This document shows, one piece after another, positions 42,988 through 51,002 of a stretch of DNA of 60,534 nucleotides. A model generated the notes under the pieces. That model saw nothing but the letters and a program-made list of their open reading frames with translations. It was not told the origin of the DNA and did no database searches. The stretch comes from an uncultured Clostridia bacterium (lineage in GTDB: Bacteria; Bacillota; Clostridia; UBA1381). Position numbers and translations under genes: made by a program. Location of the stretch: contig CAJUEZ010000011.1 in assembly GCA_910585485.1 (NCBI GenBank), positions 1-60,534 on the forward strand, in the 5' to 3' direction. Position 1 is the stretch's first letter; each line of letters opens with the position of its first letter.

Positions 42988-43016
42988 TTGACATTTGTCA
43001 TTTTTTTTTGTATAAT
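42988..43016 (+). promoter_or_regulatory. Promoter of tRNA-Asp
   Basis: Consensus TTGACA (42988-42993), 17 bp, TATAAT (43011-43016), 24 bp upstream of the tRNA. Confidence 0.92.
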
Positions 43017-43040
43017 AGCAGAGCAGTTAAAATTTCATAT

Positions 43041-43117
43041 GGCCCGGTAGTTCAGTTGGTTAGAACGCCAGCCTGTCACGCTGGAGGTCGTGAGTTCGAG
43101 CCTCATCCGGGTCGCCA
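43041..43117 (+). tRNA. tRNA-Asp (GTC)
   Basis: 77-nt cloverleaf. Acceptor GGCCCGG pairs with CCGGGTC (one G-T pair), discriminator G, and CCA is encoded. The anticodon stem CCAGC/GCTGG frames the loop CTGTCAC with anticodon GTC; the T loop is GTTCGAG. A single tRNA with its own promoter and terminator. Confidence 0.97.
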
Positions 43118-43120
43118 TTA

Positions 43121-43150
43121 AAAGGAAGTACGTTTTGTACTTCCTTTTTT
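43121..43150 (+). terminator. Terminator of tRNA-Asp
   Basis: An 11-bp stem (43121-43131 with 43137-43147), GTTTT loop, followed by a T run. Confidence 0.92.
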
Positions 43151-43196
43151 ACTTATTCTTATAATACTTATCTTATAAAATTTTTTATACCCTGTC

Positions 43197-44462
43197 TTAC
43201 TTCGTATCAGCGTTAATATATTCAGCCTTTAGTTTTGAATACATAATTTTTTGGCTTCCGTAAAGTCCGTAATAGCCGGATAACATATAACTTACTCCCG
43301 CCGCTATAGCGAAAAGAATTAATCCATGAGATCCAAAAAGTTCAACGCTTAATATAATAGACGCGATTGGACAATTCAAAACTCCGCAGAACATAGCTAT
43401 CATGCCGATTGCCGCGCCAAATCCCGCGTCAAACCCTATTAAGGAACTTATAAAGCATCCGAATGTCGCGCCTATAAAGAATGTCGGGACAATCTCGCCG
43501 CCCTTATATCCGGCGCCTATTGTCACAGCGGTGAACACAATTTTTAAAATCCATGCCCATCCGTTTACTTTTCCGCTTTCAACAGCGTTTATAATAACAT
43601 TCATTCCCGCTCCATTATAATCTCGCGTTCCTATAACGTATGTAAGAGCAACTACAACCAATCCGCCCACAACAATACGGATATACGGATTTTTAAACCA
43701 TATCCGCAAATATCTTGCCGTATAGTGCATTGCTGTGCAAAATATTATACTTAGTTCGGCGCACAAAACGGCGATAAGAATTGTTTTTAAGACTACAAAA
43801 ACTGATATTCCCGGCACAAACGCGAGAATAAAGCGTGTCGGCTCAATACCCGCAATCAATGTTATGAGATATGCCGTAAGCGCAGATAACAGACACGGTA
43901 CAAGACATGAATAGTACATTATGCCCACGCTTATAACGCTCAAAGCAAATATAGCCGCTGTTATAGGCGTGCCAAAAAGAGCCGAAAAAACAGCGCTCAT
44001 ACCGCACATTATAACCATGTGCATATCTTTTGAGTCAAGACGGAACAATTTGCCTATATTTGAACCTATACTGCCGCCAAGCTGCAAAGCTGCTCCTTCT
44101 CTTCCGGCGCTTCCGCCGAACAAGTGCGTTATTACTGTACTTATAAAAATTAATGGAGCAAGGACAAACGGTACGCCTTCGTCGCCTCTTACTGACGCGA
44201 TAACGCTGTCTGTGCCTTTATTTTTTAACATTTTACTTTTTTTATAAAGAAACACTATTAAAAGTCCGCCTAACGGCAAGAAAAGGATTATCTTGTCGTA
44301 CGTCGTAAAAATCACATTTGCGTATGAAACACTTATATGAAAAAACATTCCCACCAATCCGCCTACAGCGCCTATCAATATTGATACAAGTCCCCATCGC
44401 AAAAAAGTAAGCATATAAATTGACGCGGATTTTAGTTTATTTATTATTATTTCCTTCAGCAT
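43197..44462 (-). CDS. CLC-family anion transporter, fluoride-type features
   Basis: 421 aa with about ten membrane segments. The gating-Glu motif reads GGSAGREGAALQLGG (Glu near residue 122), preceded by THLF, and the filter region reads GGEIVPTFFIGATFG. The first chloride filter motif GSGIP is absent; at that place the sequence is NKGTDSV. THLFGGSAGREG followed by a small residue is the pattern I associate with the CLC-F fluoride/proton antiporters rather than chloride carriers. Fluoride export is inferred, and no fluoride riboswitch was found upstream. Monocistronic. Confidence 0.85.
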   Translation of the reverse strand: MLKEIIINKLKSASIYMLTFLRWGLVSILIGAVGGLVGMFFHISVSYANVIFTTYDKIILFLPLGGLLIVFLYKKSKMLKNKGTDSVIASVRGDEGVPFVLAPLIFISTVITHLFGGSAGREGAALQLGGSIGSNIGKLFRLDSKDMHMVIMCGMSAVFSALFGTPITAAIFALSVISVGIMYYSCLVPCLLSALTAYLITLIAGIEPTRFILAFVPGISVFVVLKTILIAVLCAELSIIFCTAMHYTARYLRIWFKNPYIRIVVGGLVVVALTYVIGTRDYNGAGMNVIINAVESGKVNGWAWILKIVFTAVTIGAGYKGGEIVPTFFIGATFGCFISSLIGFDAGFGAAIGMIAMFCGVLNCPIASIILSVELFGSHGLILFAIAAGVSYMLSGYYGLYGSQKIMYSKLKAEYINADTK

Positions 44463-44576
44463 TATATTAATCCCTTCCGTTATATTAAGATATTTTCATT
44501 CATCGTTACAAATTATATCATCAAAGCGCGTTTTTTTCAATATTTTTTAAATCTAAATATTACTAATAACTTTTTT

Positions 44577-44605
44577 GAATATATTTTTTAACCTTGTACA
44601 AAATA
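44577..44605 (+). promoter_or_regulatory. Putative sigma-G promoter of SASP gene
   Basis: GAATA (44577-44581), a 17-bp spacer and CAAAATA (44599-44605) resemble the forespore sigma-G consensus, in the 215-bp spacer ahead of the spore-protein gene. Assigned by eye and by gene context. Confidence 0.45.
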
Positions 44606-44677
44606 GTAGTGTAGTCGATACAATTCGACACAAAATTTAAATAGATTTAGGACTTTGATTTTAAGGAGGGAAAAGAA

Positions 44678-44857
44678 ATGAGCACAAACAAAGCTAAGAA
44701 AGCAGCTATGGAGCAATTCAAGATGGAAGCAGCTAATGAAGTCGGTGTTACTCTAAAGCAGGGTTATAACGGCGACATTACAGCTAAGCAGGCAGGCAGC
44801 GTAGGCGGTCAGATGGTTAAGAAGATGGTTGCAGATTACGAAAGCAGATTGAAGTAA
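44678..44857 (+). CDS. Alpha/beta-type small acid-soluble spore protein
   Basis: 59 aa. The conserved AANEVGV (near the germination-protease cleavage region) and GSVGGQMVKKMV segments identify the alpha/beta SASP family, which coats and protects spore DNA and supplies amino acids on germination. The N terminus is MSTNKAKKAAMEQF. A strong AAGGAGGG stands seven bases upstream. Monocistronic, with a terminator. It opens the spore-gene group. Confidence 0.95.
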   Translation: MSTNKAKKAAMEQFKMEAANEVGVTLKQGYNGDITAKQAGSVGGQMVKKMVADYESRLK

Positions 44858-44901
44858 GTCATTCTGGAGTTAATCTGAAATAATTATAGTTTAACCTGAA
44901 A

Positions 44902-44950
44902 AAACGGTGATTAAAAATGATTGTTTTCATCTTTAATCACCGTTTATTTT
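44902..44950. terminator. Bidirectional terminator between SASP gene and spoIIR
   Basis: AAACGGTGATTAAA (44902-44915) pairs with TTTAATCACCGTTT (44932-44945), followed by ATTTTTA on plus. Confidence 0.85.
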
Positions 44951-45567
44951 TACCTTCTCATTTTTTGCTTTATGCTCTGCACAAATTCCACAATTTTAAA
45001 TTTTACGACTACCTTATCATCTTTTTTTGTTATAATATCATACGTATCTTTATCCAGCTTTTCCCGAAGAATTTTTTCACTCTCTCTGCTGAGCTGTGCC
45101 TCCTTACCTTCTTTAAAACACAATGGCGGATACATAACACACCACCAATTATGTCCGTTTCCCTCTCCAAGAACTATACGAACCCCATAATAATCTCCCG
45201 CCGGAAGAGTCATTGATTTATATGATTTTTCGGGAAACGGAAATTTCCCGTACTGTGCGTAAGACTTATAATCAAAACCATTTTCCTCCAGAACCCTATC
45301 GGCTATTTTCTTCACTTCGTCAAGGTTATTCGCAATATTATCCTTGCAGATTTCCTCGTCACTGTCAGCTATCTTACTTCCTGTTTCCTTTAAAACCGCG
45401 TCACGCACTTTAAGTTTTACCGCCTGATCCTCGTCACTGTCACTATTTGCTATTATATGTAAACGAATCATATTACTCTGCAAATCAGTCTGCACATTGT
45501 CAGAATAGGCTGTGACAAACGCAGTCATACACAGCGCCACAGCAAATGCCGCTATTATTTTATTCAT
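44950..45567 (-). CDS. spoIIR: Stage II sporulation protein R
   Basis: 205 aa secreted signalling protein made in the forespore that triggers SpoIIGA to process pro-sigma-E in the mother cell. A signal peptide (MNKIIAAFAVALCMTAFVTA), then IRLHIIANSDSDEDQ and VKLKVRD, and LPAGDYYGVRIVLGEGNGHN with WWCVMYPPLCF: the complete family signature. Monocistronic on minus, within a group of spore genes. Confidence 0.96.
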   Translation of the reverse strand: MNKIIAAFAVALCMTAFVTAYSDNVQTDLQSNMIRLHIIANSDSDEDQAVKLKVRDAVLKETGSKIADSDEEICKDNIANNLDEVKKIADRVLEENGFDYKSYAQYGKFPFPEKSYKSMTLPAGDYYGVRIVLGEGNGHNWWCVMYPPLCFKEGKEAQLSRESEKILREKLDKDTYDIITKKDDKVVVKFKIVEFVQSIKQKMRR

Positions 45568-45694
45568 ACCGCTCTCTCCTTATATATCCTCGTTTATGTC
45601 TTCTTTCTAAGTATTAACATTTTTTCGATTTCAATACATATTTTTGTCTTTCATTTGGAAATACTAAAGAAAAATCCATAAGGAGGAAGTATAT

Positions 45695-46150
45695 ATGAAA
45701 AAAATACTATCTGTTACATTGGCAGTTATGTTTTTAACGGCGGCGGCAGTTTACTATGTTCCCGGAAACAGAGCATACGCGGTAAACGCGTCCGCAAACG
45801 ATAAGCAGCTTCTTGCTCGAGCGGTAAACGGAGAAGCGCGCGGAGAACCATATGAAGGACAGGTGGCTGTCGCAGCTGTTATTTTAAACAGAGTCAGACA
45901 TTCGTCTTTTCCAAACACCATTTCAGGAGTAATATATCAACCCGGAGCCTTCACTGCAGTGAGCGATGGTCAGATAAATGTTCCAATCGCCGAAAATTCC
46001 AGTGTGTATAAAGCTTGTAACGATGCCTTAAACGGCTGGGACCCATCAGGCGGCGCGATATATTATTTTAATCCCGACACCGCCACAAACAAGTGGATTT
46101 GGTCGCGTCCGCTGATTGTAAAAATCGGCAAACACAGATTTTGTAGTTAG
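45695..46150 (+). CDS. sleB: Spore cortex-lytic cell wall hydrolase SleB-like
   Basis: 151 aa. A signal peptide (about 1-30) is followed by a hydrolase_2 (SleB) domain: LLARAVNGEARGEPYEGQVA with the catalytic Glu, VILNRVRHSSFP, QPGAFTAV, and YYFNP near the end. SleB is a lytic transglycosylase that degrades spore cortex muramic-lactam peptidoglycan. There is no N-terminal peptidoglycan-binding domain, unlike B. subtilis SleB, so the enzyme is a short form. ypeB follows 14 bp later, the usual pairing. Confidence 0.94.
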   Translation: MKKILSVTLAVMFLTAAAVYYVPGNRAYAVNASANDKQLLARAVNGEARGEPYEGQVAVAAVILNRVRHSSFPNTISGVIYQPGAFTAVSDGQINVPIAENSSVYKACNDALNGWDPSGGAIYYFNPDTATNKWIWSRPLIVKIGKHRFCS

Positions 46151-46164
46151 AAAGGAAGATAAAA

Positions 46165-47517
46165 ATGGGAAAAAGCAAAACCATTCATGTATGGCTATAT
46201 ACCATACTAATCGCCGGTATTATCGCGGCAGTCATTTGGGGATTTACAGCCACAAAAAACGCTAAAGCTCTTGAATTGACAAACGAAAATCAGTATAACC
46301 GAGCATTTCATGAACTTGTCGGATACGTAGATAATATCGACATTCTTTTAAGCAAGGCTCAACTCACAAAAAGTCCGGCTCAGCTTGCAAAATTATCAAG
46401 CGATATATTTCGTGAAAGTGCCGAGGCAAAATCTTGCTTCGGACAGCTTCCAACTTCCGAGGTACAGCTTGACAACACATCAAAATTCCTTTCACAGGTT
46501 GGAGATTACACATACGTTCTCTCTCAGTCTATGATAAACGGTCAGGAAATTTCCCAGGAAGAATATGACAACCTCGCCTCAATGAATGAATACGCTTCAA
46601 ATTTAAAAGATACTCTTATAGATATTGAAAACAGAATTTACAGCGGTGAAATCGTTATTTCCGATATAAATTCAAAAAAGCGCGGAACAGTTGCCGACGC
46701 TGCCGGAAACAATATTTTAGAAGATTTTGAAAACGTTGAAAAATCATTTGACGCATACCCGTCCCTTATCTATGACGGACCTTTTTCAGAACACATCGAA
46801 AACAGAGAAGCGGCAATGCTTAAAAATTCCGATGACATCTCTCAGGAGGAGGCACTTTCAAGAGCGGAAGATTTTCTTGGAAATAACGCTGAACTTACTT
46901 TTGAAGGACTTTCAGAAAACACCGCGATTCAGTCCTACACTTTTATACAAGACAACGGCGATGGTCAGATTTCCATAAGCATAACGAAAAAAGGCGGATA
47001 TGTTCTTTCATATCTGAACAGTAAAAATGTCGATGGCGAAAGACTAAGTATTGACGAGGCAACTGAAAAAGCCGGTCAATTCCTTCAAAAGAATGGTTTT
47101 TACAGCATGCAGAGCAGCTATTATGAAAAATCAGGCGGAATCGCCACAATCAATTTCGCTTATGTTCAGGATAATGTCACCTGCTACAGCGACCTTGTAA
47201 AAGTTCGTGTCGCTCTTGACACAGGTGATATTGTGGGTATGGAATCAAAGGGCTATCTGATGAACCACGAGCAAAGAGAACTTACCGCTCCCGCCCTTTC
47301 CATGGAGGAGGCTCAGTCAAAAATTTCAACCGGTCTTGAGGTTTCGGGCACTAAACTGGCTCTCGTTCCGAAGGACAGCATGCGAGAAGTTTTATGCTAT
47401 GAGTTTAAGGGCGCTTTCAACAATAAAAACTTTATAGTATATGTAAATGCCGAAAACGGACGTGAGGAGGAAATATTCCTTCTTATTGAATCAGAGGAAG
47501 GCATATTGACTATTTAG
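46165..47517 (+). CDS. ypeB: Germination protein YpeB
   Basis: 450 aa, partner that protects and localises SleB in the spore. A signal anchor at residues 8-28, an N-terminal helical region, then repeated PepSY-like domains (ISQEEALSRAEDFLG ... LSIDEATEKAGQFL ... LSMEEAQSKIS), the hallmark of YpeB. The end is EEIFLLIESEEGILTI. AAAGGAAG upstream. It forms an operon with sleB and ends at a terminator. Confidence 0.95.
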   Translation: MGKSKTIHVWLYTILIAGIIAAVIWGFTATKNAKALELTNENQYNRAFHELVGYVDNIDILLSKAQLTKSPAQLAKLSSDIFRESAEAKSCFGQLPTSEVQLDNTSKFLSQVGDYTYVLSQSMINGQEISQEEYDNLASMNEYASNLKDTLIDIENRIYSGEIVISDINSKKRGTVADAAGNNILEDFENVEKSFDAYPSLIYDGPFSEHIENREAAMLKNSDDISQEEALSRAEDFLGNNAELTFEGLSENTAIQSYTFIQDNGDGQISISITKKGGYVLSYLNSKNVDGERLSIDEATEKAGQFLQKNGFYSMQSSYYEKSGGIATINFAYVQDNVTCYSDLVKVRVALDTGDIVGMESKGYLMNHEQRELTAPALSMEEAQSKISTGLEVSGTKLALVPKDSMREVLCYEFKGAFNNKNFIVYVNAENGREEEIFLLIESEEGILTI

Positions 47518-47536
47518 CGGAATCTACCATAAAAGC

Positions 47537-47574
47537 AAAAGCTGCCGCAAAACAAAACGCGGCAGCTTTTTTCA
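47537..47574. terminator. Bidirectional terminator
   Basis: AAAAGCTGCCGC (47537-47548) pairs with GCGGCAGCTTTT (47559-47570); serves ypeB and the convergent GerMN gene. Confidence 0.9.
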
Positions 47575-48093
47575 TACGAAATAATCGGGAATAAATGTTT
47601 CCCTCATATCAATATAGCCTTTAAATTTCTTTTGAATCTTGCCTTCAATGGTAAAACGTACATTTACAATACCGTCAATACCTGTCAGCGAATTTACTAT
47701 CGAATACACCGTCAGCATTTCCAAATCACGTCCGTCAGGATGTTTGTCCACAATACTTTTCTTTATGTTCACATACGCGATTCCGTCTTTTACTTTCACA
47801 CTCATGCCGTGTTTTTCTTTCGGTATAATACGCCGTATTTTAGGGTTTTCATCGCGCCCCTCAATAAGTTCATCTATTACCTTTTGAGCCATCCTCTGCG
47901 GAGACGACTTAGTTATCGTTATCTTAACCGGCATCAGACGCATCATTTGAGCATCGACAAAATACAGCTTCATTTCCTCAACGGGAGCATGCGTATTACC
48001 GGAAACGGCTATGATGCCAAACCCGACAGCAAGTATTAATACAAATGTAATGTTTCTTATGATTGAACTTTTCTTTAAAGTAACTATCTGCAA
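47572..48093 (-). CDS. GerMN-domain membrane-anchored sporulation/germination protein
   Basis: 173 aa. An N-terminal membrane helix (about residues 10-32) is followed by one GerMN domain (LYFVDAQMMRLMPVKITI ... MAQKVIDELIEG ... AYVNIKKSI ... VYSIVNSLTGIDGI). GerM of Bacillus has two such domains and works in spore formation and germination; this protein has one. GGAGG at 48105-48101 argues for TTG 48093 (eight bases away) rather than the ATG that overlaps it. Confidence 0.85.
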   Translation of the reverse strand: MQIVTLKKSSIIRNITFVLILAVGFGIIAVSGNTHAPVEEMKLYFVDAQMMRLMPVKITITKSSPQRMAQKVIDELIEGRDENPKIRRIIPKEKHGMSVKVKDGIAYVNIKKSIVDKHPDGRDLEMLTVYSIVNSLTGIDGIVNVRFTIEGKIQKKFKGYIDMRETFIPDYFV

Positions 48094-48151
48094 ACAAAAA
48101 ACCTCCATATACAGTGTCTATATACAGTATATGAAGGAAAATTTGCTTTTA

Positions 48152-48403
48152 TTACTGATTTTTGCTAAGTTCCAGCGCGAGGGCAAGCTGATCGGGGCAA
48201 GATGTCCCTTTGCCGTTACAGTCAGTACCCTTCAGACGTTTTATAACATCGTCAATACGCATTCCCTCAACAAGCGCGCCTATTCCCTGCGTGTTGCCGT
48301 TACAGCCGCGCGTGAAGCGCACATTTTTAACTATTTCGTCTTCCACTTCAAAATCAATTCGCACCGAACATACTCCGCTCGGCTCATATGTAAACTTTGC
48401 CAT
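48152..48403 (-). CDS. TSCPD domain protein
   Basis: 83 aa. The protein is named for its C-terminal motif, visible as GTSCPDQLA, with three further Cys (GVCS, RGCNGN, DCNG), arranged as in the stand-alone TSCPD proteins of Clostridia and the C-terminal domain of class II ribonucleotide reductase. The domain may bind metal; its role as a separate protein is unknown. Start supported by AAGGAGG. Confidence 0.85.
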   Translation of the reverse strand: MAKFTYEPSGVCSVRIDFEVEDEIVKNVRFTRGCNGNTQGIGALVEGMRIDDVIKRLKGTDCNGKGTSCPDQLALALELSKNQ

Positions 48404-48509
48404 AATTATACCTCCTTAAATTTATTGTATATTATAACATATATTTAATGATTTTTCAAGAGGCGATGATTTATCTTTGCAGAATATTCTCTTTTTTCCA
48501 CCTCGCCTA

Positions 48510-48538
48510 TTGACTATAAAGAAAAAATTTTGTATAAT
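48510..48538 (+). promoter_or_regulatory. Promoter of transaldolase-like gene
   Basis: TTGACT (48510-48515), 17 bp, TATAAT (48533-48538), 33 bp before the start codon. Confidence 0.8.
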
Positions 48539-48571
48539 GGACTTATTAAAATTTATTAGGAGGCATTTAAA

Positions 48572-49219
48572 ATGAAATTATTCGTAGATACAGCCAATGT
48601 CGATGAAATCAAACAAGCTAATGATATGGGCGTTATTTGCGGCGTTACGACTAATCCGTCGCTGATTGCAAAAGAAGGCAGAGATTTTGTTGAGGTAGTT
48701 AAAGAAATTACTACTATTGTTGACGGTCCTATAAGCGCCGAAGTTATCTCTCTTGAAGCTGACAAAATGATTGAGGAAGCTAAACCTCTTGCCGCTATCA
48801 ACAAGAATATTGTTATTAAAATACCGATGTGCGCAGAGGGTTTGAAAGCGGTTAAGCAGCTTACAAAGCTTGGTATAAAGACTAATGTTACACTTATTTT
48901 TTCAGCTGCTCAGGCGCTTTTGGCAGCGCGTGCCGGCGCTACTTTCGTAAGTCCGTTCCTTGGCAGACTTGACGATATAGGTTCAAACGGCATGATTTTA
49001 ATTGAGGAAATCGCGGACATATTCAAGCTTCATGATATTAAAACTGAAATTATCGCGGCAAGCATCAGACATCCTATTCATGTTATTGATGCCGCAAGAG
49101 CAGGCTGCGATATTGCGACTGTTCCTTATAAAGTAATCGCTCAGATGATTAATCATCCGCTTACTGACAAGGGAATTGATAGATTCCTAAAGGATTGGGA
49201 AACTGTTCCGAAAAACTAA
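48572..49219 (+). CDS. fsa: Transaldolase-like fructose-6-phosphate aldolase
   Basis: 215 aa TIM-barrel class I aldolase of the MipB/TalC group. MKLFVDTANVDEIKQA, GVTTNPSLIAKEG, the Schiff-base Lys in IVIKIPMC, and TNVTLIFSAAQALLAARAGA are visible. Members act as either small transaldolases of the pentose-phosphate path or fructose-6-phosphate aldolases; sequence alone does not settle which, so the symbol is tentative. AGGAGG eight bases upstream. Confidence 0.93.
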   Translation: MKLFVDTANVDEIKQANDMGVICGVTTNPSLIAKEGRDFVEVVKEITTIVDGPISAEVISLEADKMIEEAKPLAAINKNIVIKIPMCAEGLKAVKQLTKLGIKTNVTLIFSAAQALLAARAGATFVSPFLGRLDDIGSNGMILIEEIADIFKLHDIKTEIIAASIRHPIHVIDAARAGCDIATVPYKVIAQMINHPLTDKGIDRFLKDWETVPKN

Positions 49220-49249
49220 TTGCATATAAAAAAATACACTCATATATCA

Positions 49250-49289
49250 GAAAAGTGATTAGGATAAGGAACTATACTAATCACTTTTC
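49250..49289. repeat. 13-bp inverted repeat without T run
   Basis: GAAAAGTGATTAG (49250-49262) and CTAATCACTTTTC (49277-49289) are perfect reverse complements around 14 bases. No T run follows on plus. It lies in the 152-bp spacer between fsa and the Nudix gene and may be a weak terminator, an mRNA-stabilising hairpin or an operator. Confidence 0.7.
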
Positions 49290-49371
49290 ATAGTAAACTG
49301 GTAGCATTACTTGAAAATAATGTGTTTGAGTAATATAATTATATCGGAGTTTTGAAGAAAGGGAAAATAAT

Positions 49372-49854
49372 ATGTACGATTGCGGATTCACAAGAGAAAA
49401 CAATTGGTTTAGGTATCGCGCAGGAGCAATTATTATAGAAAACGACTGTGTTCTTTTTATCGGTAATAAAAACGAAAATTACCTATATTCCGTTGGCGGC
49501 GGTGTTCATATGGGAGAAACGGCTGAGGACGCGGTATTGAGGGAGGTTTTCGAGGAGACTGGCGTACACTATGAAATAGACCGTCTTGCTGTTATTCATG
49601 AAAACTTTTTTAACGAGAACAGCGGAAGTCTGAAAGGGCTGAATTGCCATGAAATCAGCTTTTATTTTTTAATGAAATCCAGAGGAACTCAGGAACTTCA
49701 CAGCAACAGTTACACATATGGGGCAAAGGAAGAAATGCATTGGATACCAATAAAAGATTTAAATAAATATAAAGCGTTTCCAAGCTTTATGAAAGAATAT
49801 CTTAGCGCAGAGCATTGCGGAATTGAACATATAATCACTGATGAGAGGGTATAA
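49372..49854 (+). CDS. Nudix hydrolase
   Basis: 160 aa. The Nudix box is complete: GGGVHMGETAEDAV followed by LREVFEETGV. The beta-sheet framework starts YRAGAIIIENDCVLFI. It cleaves a nucleoside diphosphate linked to another moiety; the substrate is unknown. It ends four bases before the start codon of a ruined GNAT gene, which suggests the two formed an operon. Confidence 0.92.
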   Translation: MYDCGFTRENNWFRYRAGAIIIENDCVLFIGNKNENYLYSVGGGVHMGETAEDAVLREVFEETGVHYEIDRLAVIHENFFNENSGSLKGLNCHEISFYFLMKSRGTQELHSNSYTYGAKEEMHWIPIKDLNKYKAFPSFMKEYLSAEHCGIEHIITDERV

Positions 49855-49858
49855 ACTT

Positions 49859-50092
49859 ATGGGATAAAAGTATCAAATAATACGGCTCACTGATAAGCCT
49901 GAAATTATAGAAAAAGCCACAGAGGAATGGCCGGAGCTTATTGAATGACGTATGTGCTGATATGAAAAATAAAGGCTTTGTATATCTTAATAAACCACAC
50001 TTCTTTTTATGAGCGTTATGGCTGGAATTTTCTTTGTATGGTACAAGGCGACAGCGAATCTGACATGTCAAAAATGTATATACATATATGAT
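49859..50092 (+). pseudogene. Decayed GNAT acetyltransferase
   Basis: ATG 49859 with GAGAGGG upstream gives only two codons before a stop. Shifting frame yields YQIIRLTDKPEIIEKATE (49871-49924), the N terminus of a GNAT family. After a large deletion the C terminus resumes with LYILINHTSFYERYGWNF (49978-50031) and CMVQGDSESDMSKMYIH up to the stop at 50092, the acetyl-CoA-side signature of the same family. More than half the domain is missing and at least two frame changes are needed. The rest of the gap to 50263 holds only a terminator. Confidence 0.85.
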
Positions 50093-50190
50093 AGTAAATT
50101 CTAATTCGCAGGAGAAGAAAAAATGAAAATAAATCGAAATTGGAGGAGAAAAGATAGCTGAAATTTTAATACTACATACAGAGCAACCAA

Positions 50191-50233
50191 AAAGCAAATT
50201 GTTCTCCTACAAGAAACAATTTGCTTTATTGTT
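50191..50233. terminator. Terminator between GNAT remnant and V-ATPase operon
   Basis: AAAGCAAATTGTT (50191-50203) pairs with AACAATTTGCTTT (50215-50227), followed by ATTGTTTT. It would serve both the plus-strand transcript and the end of the minus-strand ATPase operon. Confidence 0.8.
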
Positions 50234-50263
50234 TTAATATTATCTGATATAAGCGTGGATTTT

Positions 50264-50884
50264 TCACTTATTTTCTTTTGTTCGCTTTATAATTTTAAGT
50301 CTTGTATGTTCCTCTCGCTCCTTTTCCTCCAGAGCGTTTTGAATTTCTTTTGATAATCCCTCATACAGTGGAATTGTGATATTTTCAAGCGCATTTGCGC
50401 GCTTTTGCGTCTTCTTTATATTCATTGCCAAACGATATATGGCATTTTCAATTTCAGTAAGGCGAACGGTCATTGTTTTAACCTCCCGAAATTTAACGCT
50501 TGCCTCGTCAAGCGCCGAAGATGTCCCCAAAAAACCGTAAACCGGTCTCTTCTCAGGCTTTTCCGCCCGCACAACAGGAATTTCAACTCCCATAACGCTT
50601 CTTAAATCAATTTTAACACTGTTCTCAATCACCGCGGAACGAGCAAGACTCTGAACTTTACTCACGCCCATAATGATATTTGCCGATTCAAGCGCCTCAT
50701 ATGCGGAAGCAAAGGTTTCCTCAAGCCTCGCCTCCACTTCTTTTGCCTCCTCGATAAGAAGCATCATTTCTCTGATGAGGATATTTCTCTTTTTGTCCAG
50801 CATTTCATATCCCTGCTTTGAAAGGCGCAGAGTATTTTTTGCCATCATCAAATTTCCCTTTGTCGGGGCTAAATTTTTTTGCAT
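50264..50884 (-). CDS. ntpD: V/A-type ATPase subunit D
   Basis: 206 aa central-stalk subunit that couples catalysis to the rotor. LAPTKGNLMMAKNTLRLSKQGYEMLDKKRNIL is the N-terminal helix signature, and the protein is mostly two long antiparallel helices. ATG 50884 follows GGGGG; the longer frame begins in a segment without the family pattern. Last gene of the operon. Confidence 0.95.
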   Translation of the reverse strand: MQKNLAPTKGNLMMAKNTLRLSKQGYEMLDKKRNILIREMMLLIEEAKEVEARLEETFASAYEALESANIIMGVSKVQSLARSAVIENSVKIDLRSVMGVEIPVVRAEKPEKRPVYGFLGTSSALDEASVKFREVKTMTVRLTEIENAIYRLAMNIKKTQKRANALENITIPLYEGLSKEIQNALEEKEREEHTRLKIIKRTKENK

Positions 50885-51002
50885 TTTAAAATATTCCCCC
50901 TGTCTGCTAAACGCGTATAAACACAGCTGAAAAAACAATCAGATTACCGCTTTTATAAACGATGTCATACACAGCGTTCTTAATCATTAAAACGGCTTTA
51001 AT

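Noticed and set aside
42864..43040. M-box magnesium riboswitch ahead of mgtE
   Set aside because: The spacer is only 177 bp, shared with the tRNA promoter, and shows no M-box core.
44463..44676. Fluoride riboswitch ahead of the CLC gene
   Set aside because: The minus-strand leader is AT-rich and lacks the conserved GG-GATGG and pseudoknot segments.
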